DNA of 64,000 bases from Mesorhizobium sp. M4B.F.Ca.ET.058.02.1.1 (lineage in GTDB: Bacteria; Pseudomonadota; Alphaproteobacteria; Rhizobiales; Rhizobiaceae): the NCBI RefSeq assembly GCF_003952505.1, contig NZ_CP034450.1, positions 5,539,001-5,603,000 on the forward strand, written 5' to 3'. Made by a program: the position numbers and the translations under genes. Shown here piece after piece: positions 28,470 through 37,885 of this stretch (position 1 is its first letter; each line of letters opens with the position of its first letter). The notes below the pieces were generated by a model. The model had not been told where the DNA came from. It worked only from the letters and a program-made list of their open reading frames with translations, and did not search any database.

Positions 28470-29168
28470 ATGTCCCGTTCCGAACGCCTGCTCGACCTGG
28501 TCCAGATCCTGCGCCGTCATCGTCGGCCGGTCAGTGGCCGCACGCTTGCCGGTGAAATGGGTGTCTCCATCCGAACGCTGTATCGCGACATCGCGACGCT
28601 GCAGGGGCAGGGCGCGCCGATCGAGGGCGAGGCGGGGCTGGGCTATGTGCTGAAACCTGGATTCATGCTGCCGCCGCTGATGTTCACCGATGAGGAGATC
28701 GAGGCGATCGTGCTCGGGTCGCGCTGGGTCGCCAAGCAGCCGGATGCGAGGCTTTCGGCGGCGGCGACCGATGCGCTTGCCAAGATCGCGGCCGTGCTGC
28801 CGGCCGATCTGCGCGAGGATCTCGATGCCACCACGCTGCTCGTCGGTCCGAGCGCCGAGGCCACCGAGGGCATCGACCTCAGCCTGGTGCGCCAAGCCAT
28901 CCGCGACGAACGCAAGCTCGGTTTCCTCTATCGCGATGCGGCAGGGGTCCAGTCCCGGCGCATGGTCTGGCCCTTCGCGCTCGGCTTCTTCGACAAGGTG
29001 AGGATTGTGGTCGCCTGGTGCGAGACGCGGCAGGATTTCCGCCATTTCCGCGCCGATCGCATCTCCGCCCTCAGCGCCACCGAAATTCGCTACCCGCGCC
29101 GTCGCCAGGCTCTCCTCAAGGCGTGGCGAGCGTCGCTGGACGCACCAAAGCGTGGGCCAGAGGCCTGA
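28470..29168 (+). CDS. YafY-type HTH/WYL-domain transcriptional regulator
   Basis: A 232-residue regulator with an N-terminal HTH_11 winged helix ([36 protein letters not shown]) and a C-terminal WYL domain (about 135-215; [25 protein letters not shown]). The ATG at 28470 gives the standard YafY start; the open frame continues 24 codons further upstream without family resemblance. WYL domains bind nucleic-acid-derived or other ligands. The next genes (VOC, EVE) are on the same strand, and YafY regulators commonly sit beside VOC genes, so that is the likely target. Confidence 0.88.
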   Translation: MSRSERLLDLVQILRRHRRPVSGRTLAGEMGVSIRTLYRDIATLQGQGAPIEGEAGLGYVLKPGFMLPPLMFTDEEIEAIVLGSRWVAKQPDARLSAAATDALAKIAAVLPADLREDLDATTLLVGPSAEATEGIDLSLVRQAIRDERKLGFLYRDAAGVQSRRMVWPFALGFFDKVRIVVAWCETRQDFRHFRADRISALSATEIRYPRRRQALLKAWRASLDAPKRGPEA

Positions 29169-29260
29169 CGTTTCGTTACGCGCTCTTGCAAAATGCCTGC
29201 TGCCAGAATCTGACAGTGGGGCGGCCTATGCTCCTCCAATCGAAACCCTGGAGAGCAGAC

Positions 29261-29641
29261 ATGAACACCTCAAATTTCGTTATCCTCTACGTCGACAGTC
29301 CGGAGCGGAGCGGCGCCTTCTACGGCGCGCTGCTCGGGCGGCAACCGGTCGAGGCGTCGCCGACCTTCGTGCTGTTTGTGCTCGACAACGGCTTCAAGCT
29401 TGGGCTGTGGTCGCGCCACACGGTGGAGCCGGCGGCGGCCGCCGCGGGCGGCGGAGCCGAGCTCGTCTTTGCGCAGGACACGCCGGCGGCGGTCGACGCT
29501 GCCCATGGGGACTGGGCCGGGCGCGGCCTGAAGATCCTGCAGGCGCCGACGGACATGGATTTCGGCCGCACCTTCGTTGCGCTCGATCCCGACAACCACC
29601 GGCTGCGCGTCTATTGGCTGAACGAGGGAGACCAGGGATGA
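29261..29641 (+). CDS. VOC (glyoxalase/bleomycin resistance) family protein
   Basis: A 126-residue vicinal-oxygen-chelate fold protein with two beta-alpha-beta-beta-beta modules: [22 protein letters not shown] at the start and [18 protein letters not shown] at the end. The family binds metal-bound substrates or simply sequesters ligands; no enzyme activity can be assigned. The ATG at 29261 has a GGAG site eight bases upstream. Its stop overlaps the ATG of the EVE gene (ATGA), so the two are coupled. It follows a WYL regulator in the same direction. Confidence 0.82.
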   Translation: MNTSNFVILYVDSPERSGAFYGALLGRQPVEASPTFVLFVLDNGFKLGLWSRHTVEPAAAAAGGGAELVFAQDTPAAVDAAHGDWAGRGLKILQAPTDMDFGRTFVALDPDNHRLRVYWLNEGDQG

Positions 29642-30078
29642 GTGCGCACTGGATCGCGGTCGCCTCGGCGGCGCATGTCAGGATCGGCCGCGAAGGCGGC
29701 TTCATGCAGGTCAATCATGGCAAGGCGGCGCCGCTGCGCCGCGTCAAGCCAGGCGACCGCATCGTCTACTATTCGCCGAGCACGGTCCTAGGCGAAAAGG
29801 ACGGCCTGCAATCTTTCACCGCCATCGGCACGGTGCGCGACGGCGAGCCCTACCGGGGCTACATGGGCGCAGGCTTCACGCCGTTCCGGCGTGATGTCGA
29901 CTGGGCGAAGGCTGGGGAAGCGCCGATCAAGCCGTTGCTCGACCGGCTCGACTTGACGGCTGGCCGGCCGAACTGGGGCTACCAGTTCCGTTTTGGGCTG
30001 CTTGCCATCGGCGCGCATGATTTTGCGCTGATCGCGCAAGCGATGGGCATGGTGCCGGCAAGCGAAGCTATCGCTTGA
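29638..30078 (+). CDS. EVE domain-containing protein
   Basis: A 146-residue EVE (PUA-like) domain protein. Features are [26 protein letters not shown], where the family tryptophan starts the first strand, and [29 protein letters not shown] domains bind modified bases or RNA and are found in restriction and RNA-modification contexts, but none of those neighbours occurs here. It is coupled to the upstream VOC gene. Its end overlaps the convergent ornithine cyclodeaminase-like gene by 11 bases. Confidence 0.85.
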   Translation: MSAHWIAVASAAHVRIGREGGFMQVNHGKAAPLRRVKPGDRIVYYSPSTVLGEKDGLQSFTAIGTVRDGEPYRGYMGAGFTPFRRDVDWAKAGEAPIKPLLDRLDLTAGRPNWGYQFRFGLLAIGAHDFALIAQAMGMVPASEAIA

Positions 30079-31033
30079 GCGCCTTGTAGACGGCGATGCC
30101 GGCGGCGAGGTCCTCAAGCGCGGCGCCGACCGACTTGAACAATGTGATCTCGCCGTCGCCTTGCCGGCCCGCCTTCTCGCCGCGCGCCAGTTCATGCAAG
30201 TCAGCGATGATGGCGTCCGGTTTCAGGACGCCGGAGGCCAGCGGCTGGACGATGTCGCCCGCTTCCTTGGTGGCACCGGAGCGAGTGTCGACATAGACGC
30301 GGGCGCGCCGGATCGCGTCGTCGTCGCTTTCGCGCATCGTCGGCGTGAAGCCGCCGACAAGGTCGACATGCGCGCCCGGCTTCAACAGCGCACCCCTGAT
30401 CAGCGGCTCGGTGGAAATGGTCGCCGAGGAGACGATGTCGGCCTCGGCGAGCTCGGCGCCGAGATCGCCGGCTGCGCTGGCCGGGAGCCCTTCGGCGCGC
30501 AAGCCGGCGGCGACCTTTTCGGCATTAACCGGCGTTCGGTTCCAGATGCGGATGCTCTTGATCGGCCTCACCGCCGAATGCGCCTTGGCGAGGAAGGTCG
30601 ACAGCGCGCCGGCGCCGACGACCAACAGGCGCGAGGCATCCTTGCGGGCGAGGTAGGAGGCGGCAAGCGCCGAGGCGCACGCGGTGCGCCATTGCGTCAG
30701 TCGCTGGCCGTCGATCAGCGCTTCCGGTTCGCCGGTCGTGCCGTCGAGCAGCAGGTAAAGGCCCATCACGGCGGGTTTGCCGATGGCGTTGTTGTCGGGC
30801 GAGACGGTGACGATTTTGACACCGATATGGCCGCCCGCCGAGGCGCCGGGGGCGTTGAAATCGGTCCAGGCAGGCATCAACAGCAGCGTCGAGGCGGCGC
30901 CATCAGGACGGTCGACCGTGTGATGGTGACGGACCGGCTGCACGGCGCCGTCGCGGAAGGCGGTGCGCAGCGTCTCGACCAGCCCGGGAAAGGTCAGCGC
31001 CTGGTCGACCTCGGCGGCCGAAATGGTCAGCAT
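30068..31033 (-). CDS. Ornithine cyclodeaminase/mu-crystallin family protein
   Basis: A 321-residue NAD(P)-binding protein of the OCD/mu-crystallin family, which covers ornithine cyclodeaminase, ketimine reductase and alanine dehydrogenase activities. The N-terminal substrate domain has [12 protein letters not shown], and the Rossmann loop is [14 protein letters not shown]. The conserved [10 protein letters not shown] and [16 protein letters not shown] motifs follow. The ATG at 31033, with GGAG eight bases upstream, is preferred to an earlier ATG at 31072. The enzyme's substrate cannot be settled from sequence. The downstream end overlaps the EVE gene on the other strand. Confidence 0.88.
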   Translation of the reverse strand: MLTISAAEVDQALTFPGLVETLRTAFRDGAVQPVRHHHTVDRPDGAASTLLLMPAWTDFNAPGASAGGHIGVKIVTVSPDNNAIGKPAVMGLYLLLDGTTGEPEALIDGQRLTQWRTACASALAASYLARKDASRLLVVGAGALSTFLAKAHSAVRPIKSIRIWNRTPVNAEKVAAGLRAEGLPASAAGDLGAELAEADIVSSATISTEPLIRGALLKPGAHVDLVGGFTPTMRESDDDAIRRARVYVDTRSGATKEAGDIVQPLASGVLKPDAIIADLHELARGEKAGRQGDGEITLFKSVGAALEDLAAGIAVYKALKR

Positions 31034-31102
31034 GGAAGACTCCGTGGAGTGAAGGCGCCCGCGAAGCCGCAATTCTTACGGCATCTGCTGCGCCCAAAGG
31101 CT

Positions 31103-31444
31103 TCAGGCGGTCGGCTTCGGCAGGGCCGGGCCCTGCGGCGCCTGAGCCGCCTGAGGCGCGCGGCTGACCGCCTGGCGCAGGTTCTCGGCCTCGACGCCGC
31201 GCTGGCGCGCCAGCTTGCGGTAGCGGCCCTGCTTCACCCAGGTCGCCATGCTGCCGACGATCATGCCGATGGCGAGAGCCAGGAACAGGAAGACGAAAAG
31301 CGGGAGCTTCAGCGTCAGCGCGGGATTGCCGGGATTGAACGGGTCGAGCGTGAAGGCGATCGGCTCGCGGTTGGCGACGGCGAGCGCGATCAGGACGACG
31401 GCCAGCGGCACGAAGACAACGACGAGCATGAAGCGGTTGAACAT
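31103..31444 (-). CDS. LapA-domain (DUF1049) inner-membrane protein
   Basis: A 113-residue protein with two membrane segments (about 5-22 and 47-70), linked by NREPIAFTLDPFNPGNPALTL, and a basic cytoplasmic tail ending in Ala/Pro/Gln-rich sequence. This is the LapA (DUF1049) pattern; in enterobacteria LapA acts with LapB in lipopolysaccharide assembly control. No lapB is adjacent. It lies directly downstream of ihfB and sppA on the minus strand, a gene order common in alphaproteobacteria. The start is placed at MFNRFML since the upstream open frame is not family-like. Confidence 0.8.
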   Translation of the reverse strand: MFNRFMLVVVFVPLAVVLIALAVANREPIAFTLDPFNPGNPALTLKLPLFVFLFLALAIGMIVGSMATWVKQGRYRKLARQRGVEAENLRQAVSRAPQAAQAPQGPALPKPTA

Positions 31445-31497
31445 TTGTTTTCCTGTCGAAAGCAGGGCTGGCGGAGGGCCGGCGCGTGAACTCGCGT

Positions 31498-31782
31498 CTA
31501 TTTGCCTCCGTTCAGCCTTTCGCGCAATTCCTTGCCGGTCTTGAAGAACGGCACCCACTTCTCCTCGACCTCGACGGATTCGCCGGTGCGCGGGTTGCGG
31601 CCGGTGCGAGCGGGACGGTTTTTCACCGAGAAGGCGCCGAAACCGCGGAGTTCGACCCGGTTACCCTCGGCAAGCGCGTCGGTGATCTCGTCGAAGATCG
31701 CGCCGACGATGTTTTCGACGTCGCGCAGGAAAAGATGCGGATTGCGCGTGGCAATGATTTGCACAAGCTCGGATTTGATCAT
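31498..31782 (-). CDS. ihfB: Integration host factor subunit beta
   Basis: A 94-residue DNA-bending protein of the HU/IHF family that pairs with IHF-alpha. Seen in sequence: [17 protein letters not shown] at the dimer helices, [17 protein letters not shown], and the intercalating Pro in GRNPRTGE with the [14 protein letters not shown] end. These fit IhfB rather than HU. IHF often assists sigma-54 promoters, and rpoN is encoded 3.6 kb away, though that is not evidence of a direct link. It is transcribed with sppA and the LapA-domain gene. Confidence 0.94.
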   Translation of the reverse strand: MIKSELVQIIATRNPHLFLRDVENIVGAIFDEITDALAEGNRVELRGFGAFSVKNRPARTGRNPRTGESVEVEEKWVPFFKTGKELRERLNGGK

Positions 31783-31862
31783 GAGAACGGCTCCCCGGAA
31801 AGCACTTCGGTCAAATTATGCAGATGATTTTATTTGCTTTTTCGCTCGCCTCGAGCGGCGCG

Positions 31863-32819
31863 TCAAGGGTGCCAGACCGAAACGAGACCGTCAAGAAACA
31901 AGCGGTCGGCTCCAATTTCGTGAATGACGTCGCCGCCGGCGTCGGGCAGGCCGAGCGCGCTGGCGACGGTTTTCGCCATCGTCTTGGAGAACAGGAAGCC
32001 GCCGCGCCTCTCGGTGTCCTTCCATTCCACCACCTTGAGCTTGGCGTCGACGCCCTTTGTCGACAGCCAGTCGATCGCCTCGGTCTCGCCGCCGACAGCG
32101 TCGATCAGATGGTTGGCGAGGGCCTGGCGGCCGGTGAAAATCGAGCCGTCGGCAAGCGCCAGCGCTTGCTCGCGGGTCATCTTGCGGCGTTCGGCGACGA
32201 TGCCGACGAACCAGTCATAGCTGTCGAGGATGAGCTTGCGGACCATGGCGCGCTCGTCCTCATTGGTCGGCTTGAAGGGCGAGGGCGAGGCCTTCAGCGG
32301 CGAGGATTTCACCTCCTCGAGCTTGATGCCGAGCTTGTCCATCAGCCCGCTGACGTCCGGATACTGGATCAGCACGCCGATCGAGCCGACGATCGAGGAT
32401 TTGCGCGCGACGATATGATCGGCGGCGCTGGCGATCATATAGCCGGCGGACGCGGCGAGCGTGCCGACTTCCGCCACGACCGGCTTATCGGCGGCGAGCT
32501 TGCGCACCTCCTCGAAGATCGATTCACCGCCGACCGTCGTGCCGCCGGGCGAATCGATCGACAGGATGACGCCCTTCACCTTCGAGGACTCACGGATGGT
32601 TTCCAGCCGCTTGATCAACTCCTCGTCTTCGGTGATGGTGCCTTCGATCCTGACCTTGGCAATGTGGTCGACAGCCTGGCCGGTGAAGTCGTCGCGATAG
32701 ACCCAGCTCGACAGGGCGATCAACGCGACGGCCGCGACGGCGAGCGCAGCAACACGCCAGAACGTCAATTTGCGGCGCAAGCGGCGGCGGTCGATCAGGT
32801 CGTCGGCTCTCATTGCCAT
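31863..32819 (-). CDS. sppA: Signal peptide peptidase SppA (short, 36K type)
   Basis: A 318-residue membrane-anchored serine protease of the S49 family that degrades cleaved signal peptides in the membrane. One membrane segment (about 20-40) precedes the protease domain. It carries GVILSIDSPGGT, the nucleophile Ser124 in AASAGYMIAS, and KSSIVGSIGVLIQ; the catalytic Lys is probably Lys171 or Lys176. The single-domain length matches the short form. A GAGAGG site supports the ATG at 32819 over the MRADD start two codons later. It is the first gene of the sppA-ihfB-lapA group. Confidence 0.93.
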   Translation of the reverse strand: MAMRADDLIDRRRLRRKLTFWRVAALAVAAVALIALSSWVYRDDFTGQAVDHIAKVRIEGTITEDEELIKRLETIRESSKVKGVILSIDSPGGTTVGGESIFEEVRKLAADKPVVAEVGTLAASAGYMIASAADHIVARKSSIVGSIGVLIQYPDVSGLMDKLGIKLEEVKSSPLKASPSPFKPTNEDERAMVRKLILDSYDWFVGIVAERRKMTREQALALADGSIFTGRQALANHLIDAVGGETEAIDWLSTKGVDAKLKVVEWKDTERRGGFLFSKTMAKTVASALGLPDAGGDVIHEIGADRLFLDGLVSVWHP

Positions 32820-33119
32820 GGTCAGCCTCTCGGTCGGTGGGAAGAGATGTTTTTAAAGCAAGCATCGGCGCCCCGCTACCGTTTCCTGGTGGGGTTGCGT
32901 CAAAGCGCCTGCGCGATGCGGGCCGGCGTTTCATGAAATTTTAACGCTGCCCGTCCGTATCTGCTATGAAGTGCGTAGATTGTGTCGACTTCACTTCCGT
33001 TTGTACAACGGCAGCTGTCACATTTTTGCGGTTTTCCTCCGCTTGTGCTTGCTTACGGGGGCCGGCATCCCACCTATAGGCGGTGATTTGGCGGGGCAAG
33101 GGTTTATTAGAATTTAGTC
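32820..33119. other. Divergent promoter region between sppA and lptC
   Basis: The 300 bases hold no open frame that looks coding. They separate two operons read in opposite directions, so promoters for both must lie here. AT-rich patches occur at about 32935-32945 and 33103-33118, but I could not identify convincing -35/-10 pairs. Confidence 0.5.
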
Positions 33120-33833
33120 ATGCTAGCGCGATCGAACGAAACGACCAATGCCGAGACGGCTTTGGCGCCAGCAGCGCCAGCCGGTACGCGGGGTGATGCG
33201 TTCGACCTCGCGCAGCGGCATTCGCGCCGCGTGCGCGTGCTCAAATTCGCGGTGCCGCTGCTTGCGGCCGTCATCGCCATTGCCTTTCCCGTCTACTCCT
33301 ATCTTGCGGCCCCGGTGTCGATTTCGGTGCAGGCCGAAGGCAGCGCCTTTGCCGACGGCAAGCTGGTGATGGCCAACCCCAAGCTCAACGGTTTCACCAA
33401 GCAGAAGCTGCCCTATTCGCTGACGGCGCTGCGCGCCATTCAGGACGTCGGCAAGCAAGGCATCATCGATCTGGAAGGGATCAATGCCAAATTGCCGTTG
33501 ACGTCCGACAATGTGGCGACCGTCAACGCCACGCGCGGCGTCTACGACCGCGACGGCAACACAATGAGCCTGACCAGCGACATAATGGTGACGACGACCG
33601 ACGGCATCGAAGCCAAGCTCAAATCAGTCTTCCTCGACATGGGCAAAGGCACTATGAAGACGGATGATCCGGTCGATGTCAGCCGTGGCGGCTCGCGGAT
33701 CACGGCGGATTCGATGGCGGTCCAGGACAACGGCAAGGTTCTGGTTTTCGAGAACAAGGTGCGCGTCAACATCGATCCCGCCAGCTTGAGGGCGGCAGAG
33801 CAACAGAGCGGAGAATCGAATGCGTCGCAGTAG
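33120..33833 (+). CDS. lptC: LPS export ABC transporter periplasmic protein LptC
   Basis: A 237-residue bitopic protein that receives lipopolysaccharide from the inner-membrane transporter and hands it to LptA. One membrane anchor (about 42-65, after RRVRVLKFAVPLL) precedes a periplasmic beta-jellyroll domain rich in strand motifs such as MANPKLNGFTKQ, GVYDRDGNTMSLTSDI and DDPVDVSRGGSRITADSM. Identity rests on fold pattern, length and being directly followed by lptA and lptB, with overlapping ends. It is the first gene of the Lpt-rpoN region. Confidence 0.88.
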   Translation: MLARSNETTNAETALAPAAPAGTRGDAFDLAQRHSRRVRVLKFAVPLLAAVIAIAFPVYSYLAAPVSISVQAEGSAFADGKLVMANPKLNGFTKQKLPYSLTALRAIQDVGKQGIIDLEGINAKLPLTSDNVATVNATRGVYDRDGNTMSLTSDIMVTTTDGIEAKLKSVFLDMGKGTMKTDDPVDVSRGGSRITADSMAVQDNGKVLVFENKVRVNIDPASLRAAEQQSGESNASQ

Positions 33834-34404
33834 TTTGGCAGGGCTTTTGGGCGCGGCCTCGGTGCTGTTGTTGCTTGGCGTGGCGCCGTCGCTCGCCCAG
33901 TCCGGCGCGAGCAGCCAGGTCTCAGGCCTCAAACTTTCCGGCGACCAGCCGATCCAGATCGAGAGCGACAAGCTGGAGGTCCGCCAGGCGGACAGCGTCG
34001 CCGTGTTCAGCGGCAACGTCACCGTGACGCAAGGCCCGACCACGCTCAAGGCCGGCAAGATGACGGTCTACTATGTCAAGGATCCCAATGCCGCCAAGGG
34101 CGCGGCCGCCGGCGCATCGGCGATGACCGGCTCGGCCAACATCGATCACCTGGTTGTCGACAACAAGGTCTACATCAAATCGAACGACCAGATCGCCACC
34201 GGCGACAACGGCACTTTCGACATGAAGACGCAGGTGCTCGTGCTTTCCGGCAAGGAAGTGGTGCTGTCGCAGGGCCCCAATGTGCTCAAGGGCTGCAAGC
34301 TCACCGTTCAGATGAAGAGCGGCCTCGCCCAGGTCGACGGCTGTGGCGGGCGCGTCATCATGTCGATGACGCCGCCGCCTAAGTCTGGAGCGCCGAAGCA
34401 ATAA
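33820..34404 (+). CDS. lptA: LPS transport periplasmic protein LptA (OstA-like)
   Basis: A 194-residue periplasmic protein with an N-terminal signal peptide (cleavage near Ala-Gln at about 27). The OstA/LptA jellyroll domain shows the strand pattern PIQIESDKLEVRQADSVAVF, then GNVTVTQGPTTLKAGKMTVYY and a second half ending in LKGCKLTVQM. LptA forms the bridge carrying LPS across the periplasm. The gene overlaps the lptC end by 14 bases and its stop overlaps the lptB start, so the three are coupled. Confidence 0.9.
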   Translation: MRRSSLAGLLGAASVLLLLGVAPSLAQSGASSQVSGLKLSGDQPIQIESDKLEVRQADSVAVFSGNVTVTQGPTTLKAGKMTVYYVKDPNAAKGAAAGASAMTGSANIDHLVVDNKVYIKSNDQIATGDNGTFDMKTQVLVLSGKEVVLSQGPNVLKGCKLTVQMKSGLAQVDGCGGRVIMSMTPPPKSGAPKQ

Positions 34405-35222
34405 TGGCCGGCGTATCGTCGCTGCTGGCTCGCCTTCCGGGGCGGGCCGCCGGCAAACCAGCGGCGCCGGCGACGGTTTCCGTCGATTCCGCGAAGTTCA
34501 AGGGCACCTTGATCGCCAAGGGCCTGACCAAGAGCTACAAGGGCCGCAAGGTCGTCAGCGGCGTGACGCTTGGCGTGCGCGCCGGCGAGGCGGTCGGACT
34601 GCTCGGCCCCAACGGCGCCGGCAAGACGACCTGTTTCTATATGGTCACCGGACTGGTGCCGGTGGACGAAGGCACGATCGAGATCGATGGCTTCGATGTC
34701 ACCTCGATGCCGATGTACCGCCGCGCCCGGCTCGGCATCGGCTACCTGCCGCAGGAGGCCTCGATCTTTCGCGGTCTCAGCGTCGAGCAGAACATCCGCG
34801 CCGTGCTCGAAATGGTCGAAAAGAGCCGCAAGGCGCGCGAGCGCAGCCTCGATGAACTGCTCGAGGAATTCCACATCAGCCATCTGCGCAAGGCGCCCTC
34901 GCTGTCGCTGTCCGGCGGCGAAAGGCGGCGCCTGGAGATCGCGCGCGCGCTCGCCACGCGCCCGGCCTACATGCTGCTCGACGAGCCTTTCGCCGGCATC
35001 GATCCGATCGCGGTGGCCGACATCCAGCAATTGGTGCGGCATCTCACGGCGCGCGGCATCGGCGTGCTGATCACCGATCACAATGTGCGCGAGACGCTAG
35101 GCCTCATCGACCGCGCCTATATTATCCACGCCGGCCAGGTGCTCACGCATGGCCGCGCCGACGAGATTGTCGCCAATGCTGATGTGCGGCGCCTCTATCT
35201 CGGCGAGGGTTTTACCCTCTAA
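34404..35222 (+). CDS. lptB: LPS export ABC transporter ATPase LptB
   Basis: A 272-residue ATPase that powers LPS extraction by LptFG. Motifs are Walker A GPNGAGKT at 68-75, the Q-loop PQEASIFRGLS, the signature LSGGERRR and Walker B with catalytic Glu in YMLLDEPFAGIDP, followed by the H-loop ITDHNVRETL. The family-specific PQEASIFR and NVRETLGLIDRAY fit LptB. About 30 extra residues precede the ATPase core, as in other rhizobial LptB. It overlaps lptA by one base. Confidence 0.95.
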   Translation: MAGVSSLLARLPGRAAGKPAAPATVSVDSAKFKGTLIAKGLTKSYKGRKVVSGVTLGVRAGEAVGLLGPNGAGKTTCFYMVTGLVPVDEGTIEIDGFDVTSMPMYRRARLGIGYLPQEASIFRGLSVEQNIRAVLEMVEKSRKARERSLDELLEEFHISHLRKAPSLSLSGGERRRLEIARALATRPAYMLLDEPFAGIDPIAVADIQQLVRHLTARGIGVLITDHNVRETLGLIDRAYIIHAGQVLTHGRADEIVANADVRRLYLGEGFTL

Positions 35223-35419
35223 ACAAGAAATCCAGGGTTCGGCGCAATTTTTCGGTGATTTTCGGGATTCCTGTCCGATTTTTGCCTGAGATAACGCTCC
35301 GGTAAGCGAGTTTTGCTACCGTTTCGCTTGACAAGCAAAAGCTGGGCCACTTTGTTGGTTTGGTCGGAAAATCTGTTCCGGCAGGTCCTGTGCGTAGACG
35401 AGGCGTTTGATAACCAACC

Positions 35420-36949
35420 ATGGCGCTGGCGGCGAAACTACAGCTACGGCAGTCCCAGTCGCTGGTGATGACGCCGCAACTGATGCAGTCGATCCGGCTG
35501 CTGCAACTCACCCATGTCGAGCTTGAACGCTTCATCGAAGACGAGATCGAGCGCAACCCGCTGCTGGAGCGCGCCGAGCCGCAGGACGACGCGGCTAGCG
35601 ACCAGGCGCAGAAGAGCGATGCCGCGCCGGAGTCCGCCGCCGACGGCGATTGGTTCGAAGCCGAGACGGAATGGAGCGCCGAAGCGATCTCGGACAAGCT
35701 CGACTCCTCGCTGGAAAACCTGTTTCCCGACGATCCCGGCACCAGCGAACGGCTCGGGCCGGATCTCACCGCGCAATGGAAGTCGGCTTCCGGCAGCGGC
35801 ATGGGAGCGTCCTCGTCCGAAGGTTTCGATGTCGGTGACATGGCTGCCACGGCGATTACGTTGCGTGAGCATGTCGGCGAACAGATCGCGCTCGCCTTTG
35901 CCGATCCGGCGGCGCGGCTGATCGCCGGCGAGCTTGGCGACGGTCTCGATGAGGCCGGCTATCTAAGCGCCGACATGGCCGAGATCGCGGCCCGCCTCGG
36001 CACCAGCGAAGCGGCGGTGGCCAAGGTGCTCGGCATCTGCCAGACGTTCGAGCCGGCCGGCCTGTTTGCCCGCGACCTTGCCGAATGCCTGTCGCTGCAG
36101 CTTGCGGTGCGCGACCGGCTCGATCCGGCGATGCAGGCGCTGGTCGCCAATCTCGAACTGCTGGCGCGGCGCGATTTCCAGGCGCTGAAGCGCATTTGCG
36201 GGGTCGACGAGGAGGATCTCCTGGATATGCTGGCCGAGATCCGCGCGCTCGATCCGCGGCCCGGAATGGCGTTTTCGGGCGGCGCCAGCGACGCCATCGT
36301 TGCCGATGTCGAGGTGCGCGCTGCCAATGACGGAAGCTGGACGGTCGAGCTCAATGCCGAGACGCTGCCGCGCGTCCTGGTCGACAATGTCTATTTCGCC
36401 AGAGTTTCGGGCCACGCGAAGAACCAGGTTGAGAAGGATTTCCTGGCCGAATGCCTGCAGAACGCCAACTGGCTGACGCGCAGCCTCGACCAGCGGGCAA
36501 AGACCATCCTCAAAGTCGCGTCGGAGATCGTGCGCCAGCAGGACGCGTTCCTCGTCCATGGCGTGCGCCACCTCAAGCCGCTCAATCTGCGCACGGTGGC
36601 CGATGCCATCGGCATGCACGAATCGACTGTGAGCCGGGTCACGGCGAACAAATACATGCTGACGCCGCGGGGCGTCTTCGAACTGCGGTATTTCTTCACT
36701 GCCTCGATCGCTTCGGCGGGCGGTGGCGACGCGCATTCCTCTGAAGCGGTGCGCGACCGCATCAAGCAGCTGATCGACGAGGAAAAGCCCGTCGACGTGC
36801 TCTCCGACGACGCCATCGTCGATATGCTCAAGGAAAGTGGCGTGGACATCGCCCGGCGCACCGTCGCCAAGTACCGGGAGGGCATGAACATTCCCTCCTC
36901 CGTGCAGCGGCGGCGTGAAAAACGCGCGCTCGCCAGCGCCGGGCGCTGA
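35420..36949 (+). CDS. rpoN: RNA polymerase sigma-54 factor
   Basis: A 509-residue alternative sigma factor for activator-dependent promoters of nitrogen, C4-dicarboxylate and other genes. Region I is the Gln/Leu-rich LQLRQSQSLVMTPQLMQSI with NPLLE. An acidic region II follows, then the core-binding region, a helix-turn-helix around TVADAIGMHESTVSRVTANK, and the RpoN box ARRTVAKYRE at 478-487. It lies between lptB and hpf-ptsN, the classic order that links sigma-54 with the PTS-Ntr system. A 197-base spacer after lptB suggests a separate promoter. Confidence 0.97.
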   Translation: MALAAKLQLRQSQSLVMTPQLMQSIRLLQLTHVELERFIEDEIERNPLLERAEPQDDAASDQAQKSDAAPESAADGDWFEAETEWSAEAISDKLDSSLENLFPDDPGTSERLGPDLTAQWKSASGSGMGASSSEGFDVGDMAATAITLREHVGEQIALAFADPAARLIAGELGDGLDEAGYLSADMAEIAARLGTSEAAVAKVLGICQTFEPAGLFARDLAECLSLQLAVRDRLDPAMQALVANLELLARRDFQALKRICGVDEEDLLDMLAEIRALDPRPGMAFSGGASDAIVADVEVRAANDGSWTVELNAETLPRVLVDNVYFARVSGHAKNQVEKDFLAECLQNANWLTRSLDQRAKTILKVASEIVRQQDAFLVHGVRHLKPLNLRTVADAIGMHESTVSRVTANKYMLTPRGVFELRYFFTASIASAGGGDAHSSEAVRDRIKQLIDEEKPVDVLSDDAIVDMLKESGVDIARRTVAKYREGMNIPSSVQRRREKRALASAGR

Positions 36950-36964
36950 CCGCAGCTCTGAAAA

Positions 36965-36981
36965 CGGCCGCGGCGCGGCCG
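36965..36981 (+). terminator. Possible terminator hairpin after rpoN
   Basis: A 7-bp GC-only stem, CGGCCGC at 36965-36971 and GCGGCCG at 36975-36981 with a 3-base loop, stands 15 bases past the rpoN stop. Only three Us follow closely, so it is a weak or attenuating terminator at best. Confidence 0.4.
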
Positions 36982-37034
36982 GATTTCCACAGTTTTCAAG
37001 CTTCATTGACAAGCTGCAATGAAGTGTCTAGAAG

Positions 37035-37053
37035 CCCGCCCGCATGAGGCGGG
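37035..37053. other. Small hairpin in the rpoN-hpf spacer
   Basis: CCCGCC (37035-37040) and GGCGGG (37048-37053) are inverted around seven bases, within the 290-base spacer between rpoN and hpf. No U-tract follows. The rest of the spacer is gene-free and probably carries the hpf promoter, which I could not pin down. Confidence 0.35.
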
Positions 37054-37239
37054 TCTGATGCCCGCAGCGGATGGGACCGTCACGGCGAAGGCTTCGCGAC
37101 GGCCAAGAAGGCAACTTGTGATCAACCGGAAAGTTCGGATTTAAAATCGGCGCGAGCGCCGCCGCAAAGCTTGTGCGCGCGGACCACGAGTATAAACTCG
37201 GGACAGTTTGAAGCCTGAGCAAGGAAGGTCAGTTTTCAG

Positions 37240-37824
37240 ATGAAACTGCGCATTTCGGGAAAACACATGGATATCGGCGATGCGTTCCGTACGCGCATCA
37301 ACGACCGTGTCGGCGAAGCGATCGGAAAATATTTCGATCGCGGTTTTTCAGGGCATGTCACGGTCATCAAATCGGGGTCGCGCTTTTCGGCCGACTGCAT
37401 GATCCGGCTCGATTCCGGGGCCTCATTGCAGGCGACGGGCGACGCACAGGATCCCACGCTTGCCTTCGAGGCGGCGGCTGATCGCCTCGAAACCCGCCTT
37501 CGGCGCTACAAGCGCCGTCTGAAATCGCACAATTCCGGCAACGGCAATGGCGAGCCGACCGACATCGCCTATACGGTGATGGCCCCGCTTGCCGACGACG
37601 ACGAGGAGATGCCGGAGAATTTCGCTCCGGCGGTCGTTGCCGAATCGACGATGACGCTGCGCACCATGTCGGTGGCGTCCGCGGTCATCGAGCTCGACAC
37701 CAAGGATAGCCCGGTCTTCGTGTTCCGCAACGCCGGGAACGAGCATCTCAACATCGTCTACCGCCGGCCGGATGGGAACATCGGCTGGATCGACCCGTCC
37801 ACGACCAAAGTCGCACAGGGATAG
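37240..37824 (+). CDS. hpf: Ribosome hibernation-promoting factor, long form
   Basis: A 194-residue ribosome-associated protein. The N-terminal HPF/RaiA domain (about 1-105) has MKLRISGKHMDIGDAFRTRI and AFEAAADRLETRLRRYKRRL. A variable linker leads to the C-terminal dimerisation domain (about 135-190) with DSPVFVFRNAGNEHLNIVYRR. The long form drives 70S dimers into the inactive 100S state during slow growth. It is placed between rpoN and ptsN, as in many proteobacteria. Confidence 0.94.
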   Translation: MKLRISGKHMDIGDAFRTRINDRVGEAIGKYFDRGFSGHVTVIKSGSRFSADCMIRLDSGASLQATGDAQDPTLAFEAAADRLETRLRRYKRRLKSHNSGNGNGEPTDIAYTVMAPLADDDEEMPENFAPAVVAESTMTLRTMSVASAVIELDTKDSPVFVFRNAGNEHLNIVYRRPDGNIGWIDPSTTKVAQG

Positions 37825-37885
37825 CAGCCAGCCGCGCGAGGGGGCGAGGACTGGCTGCGGCGGGCGAACAAGGGATTTTTCAAGC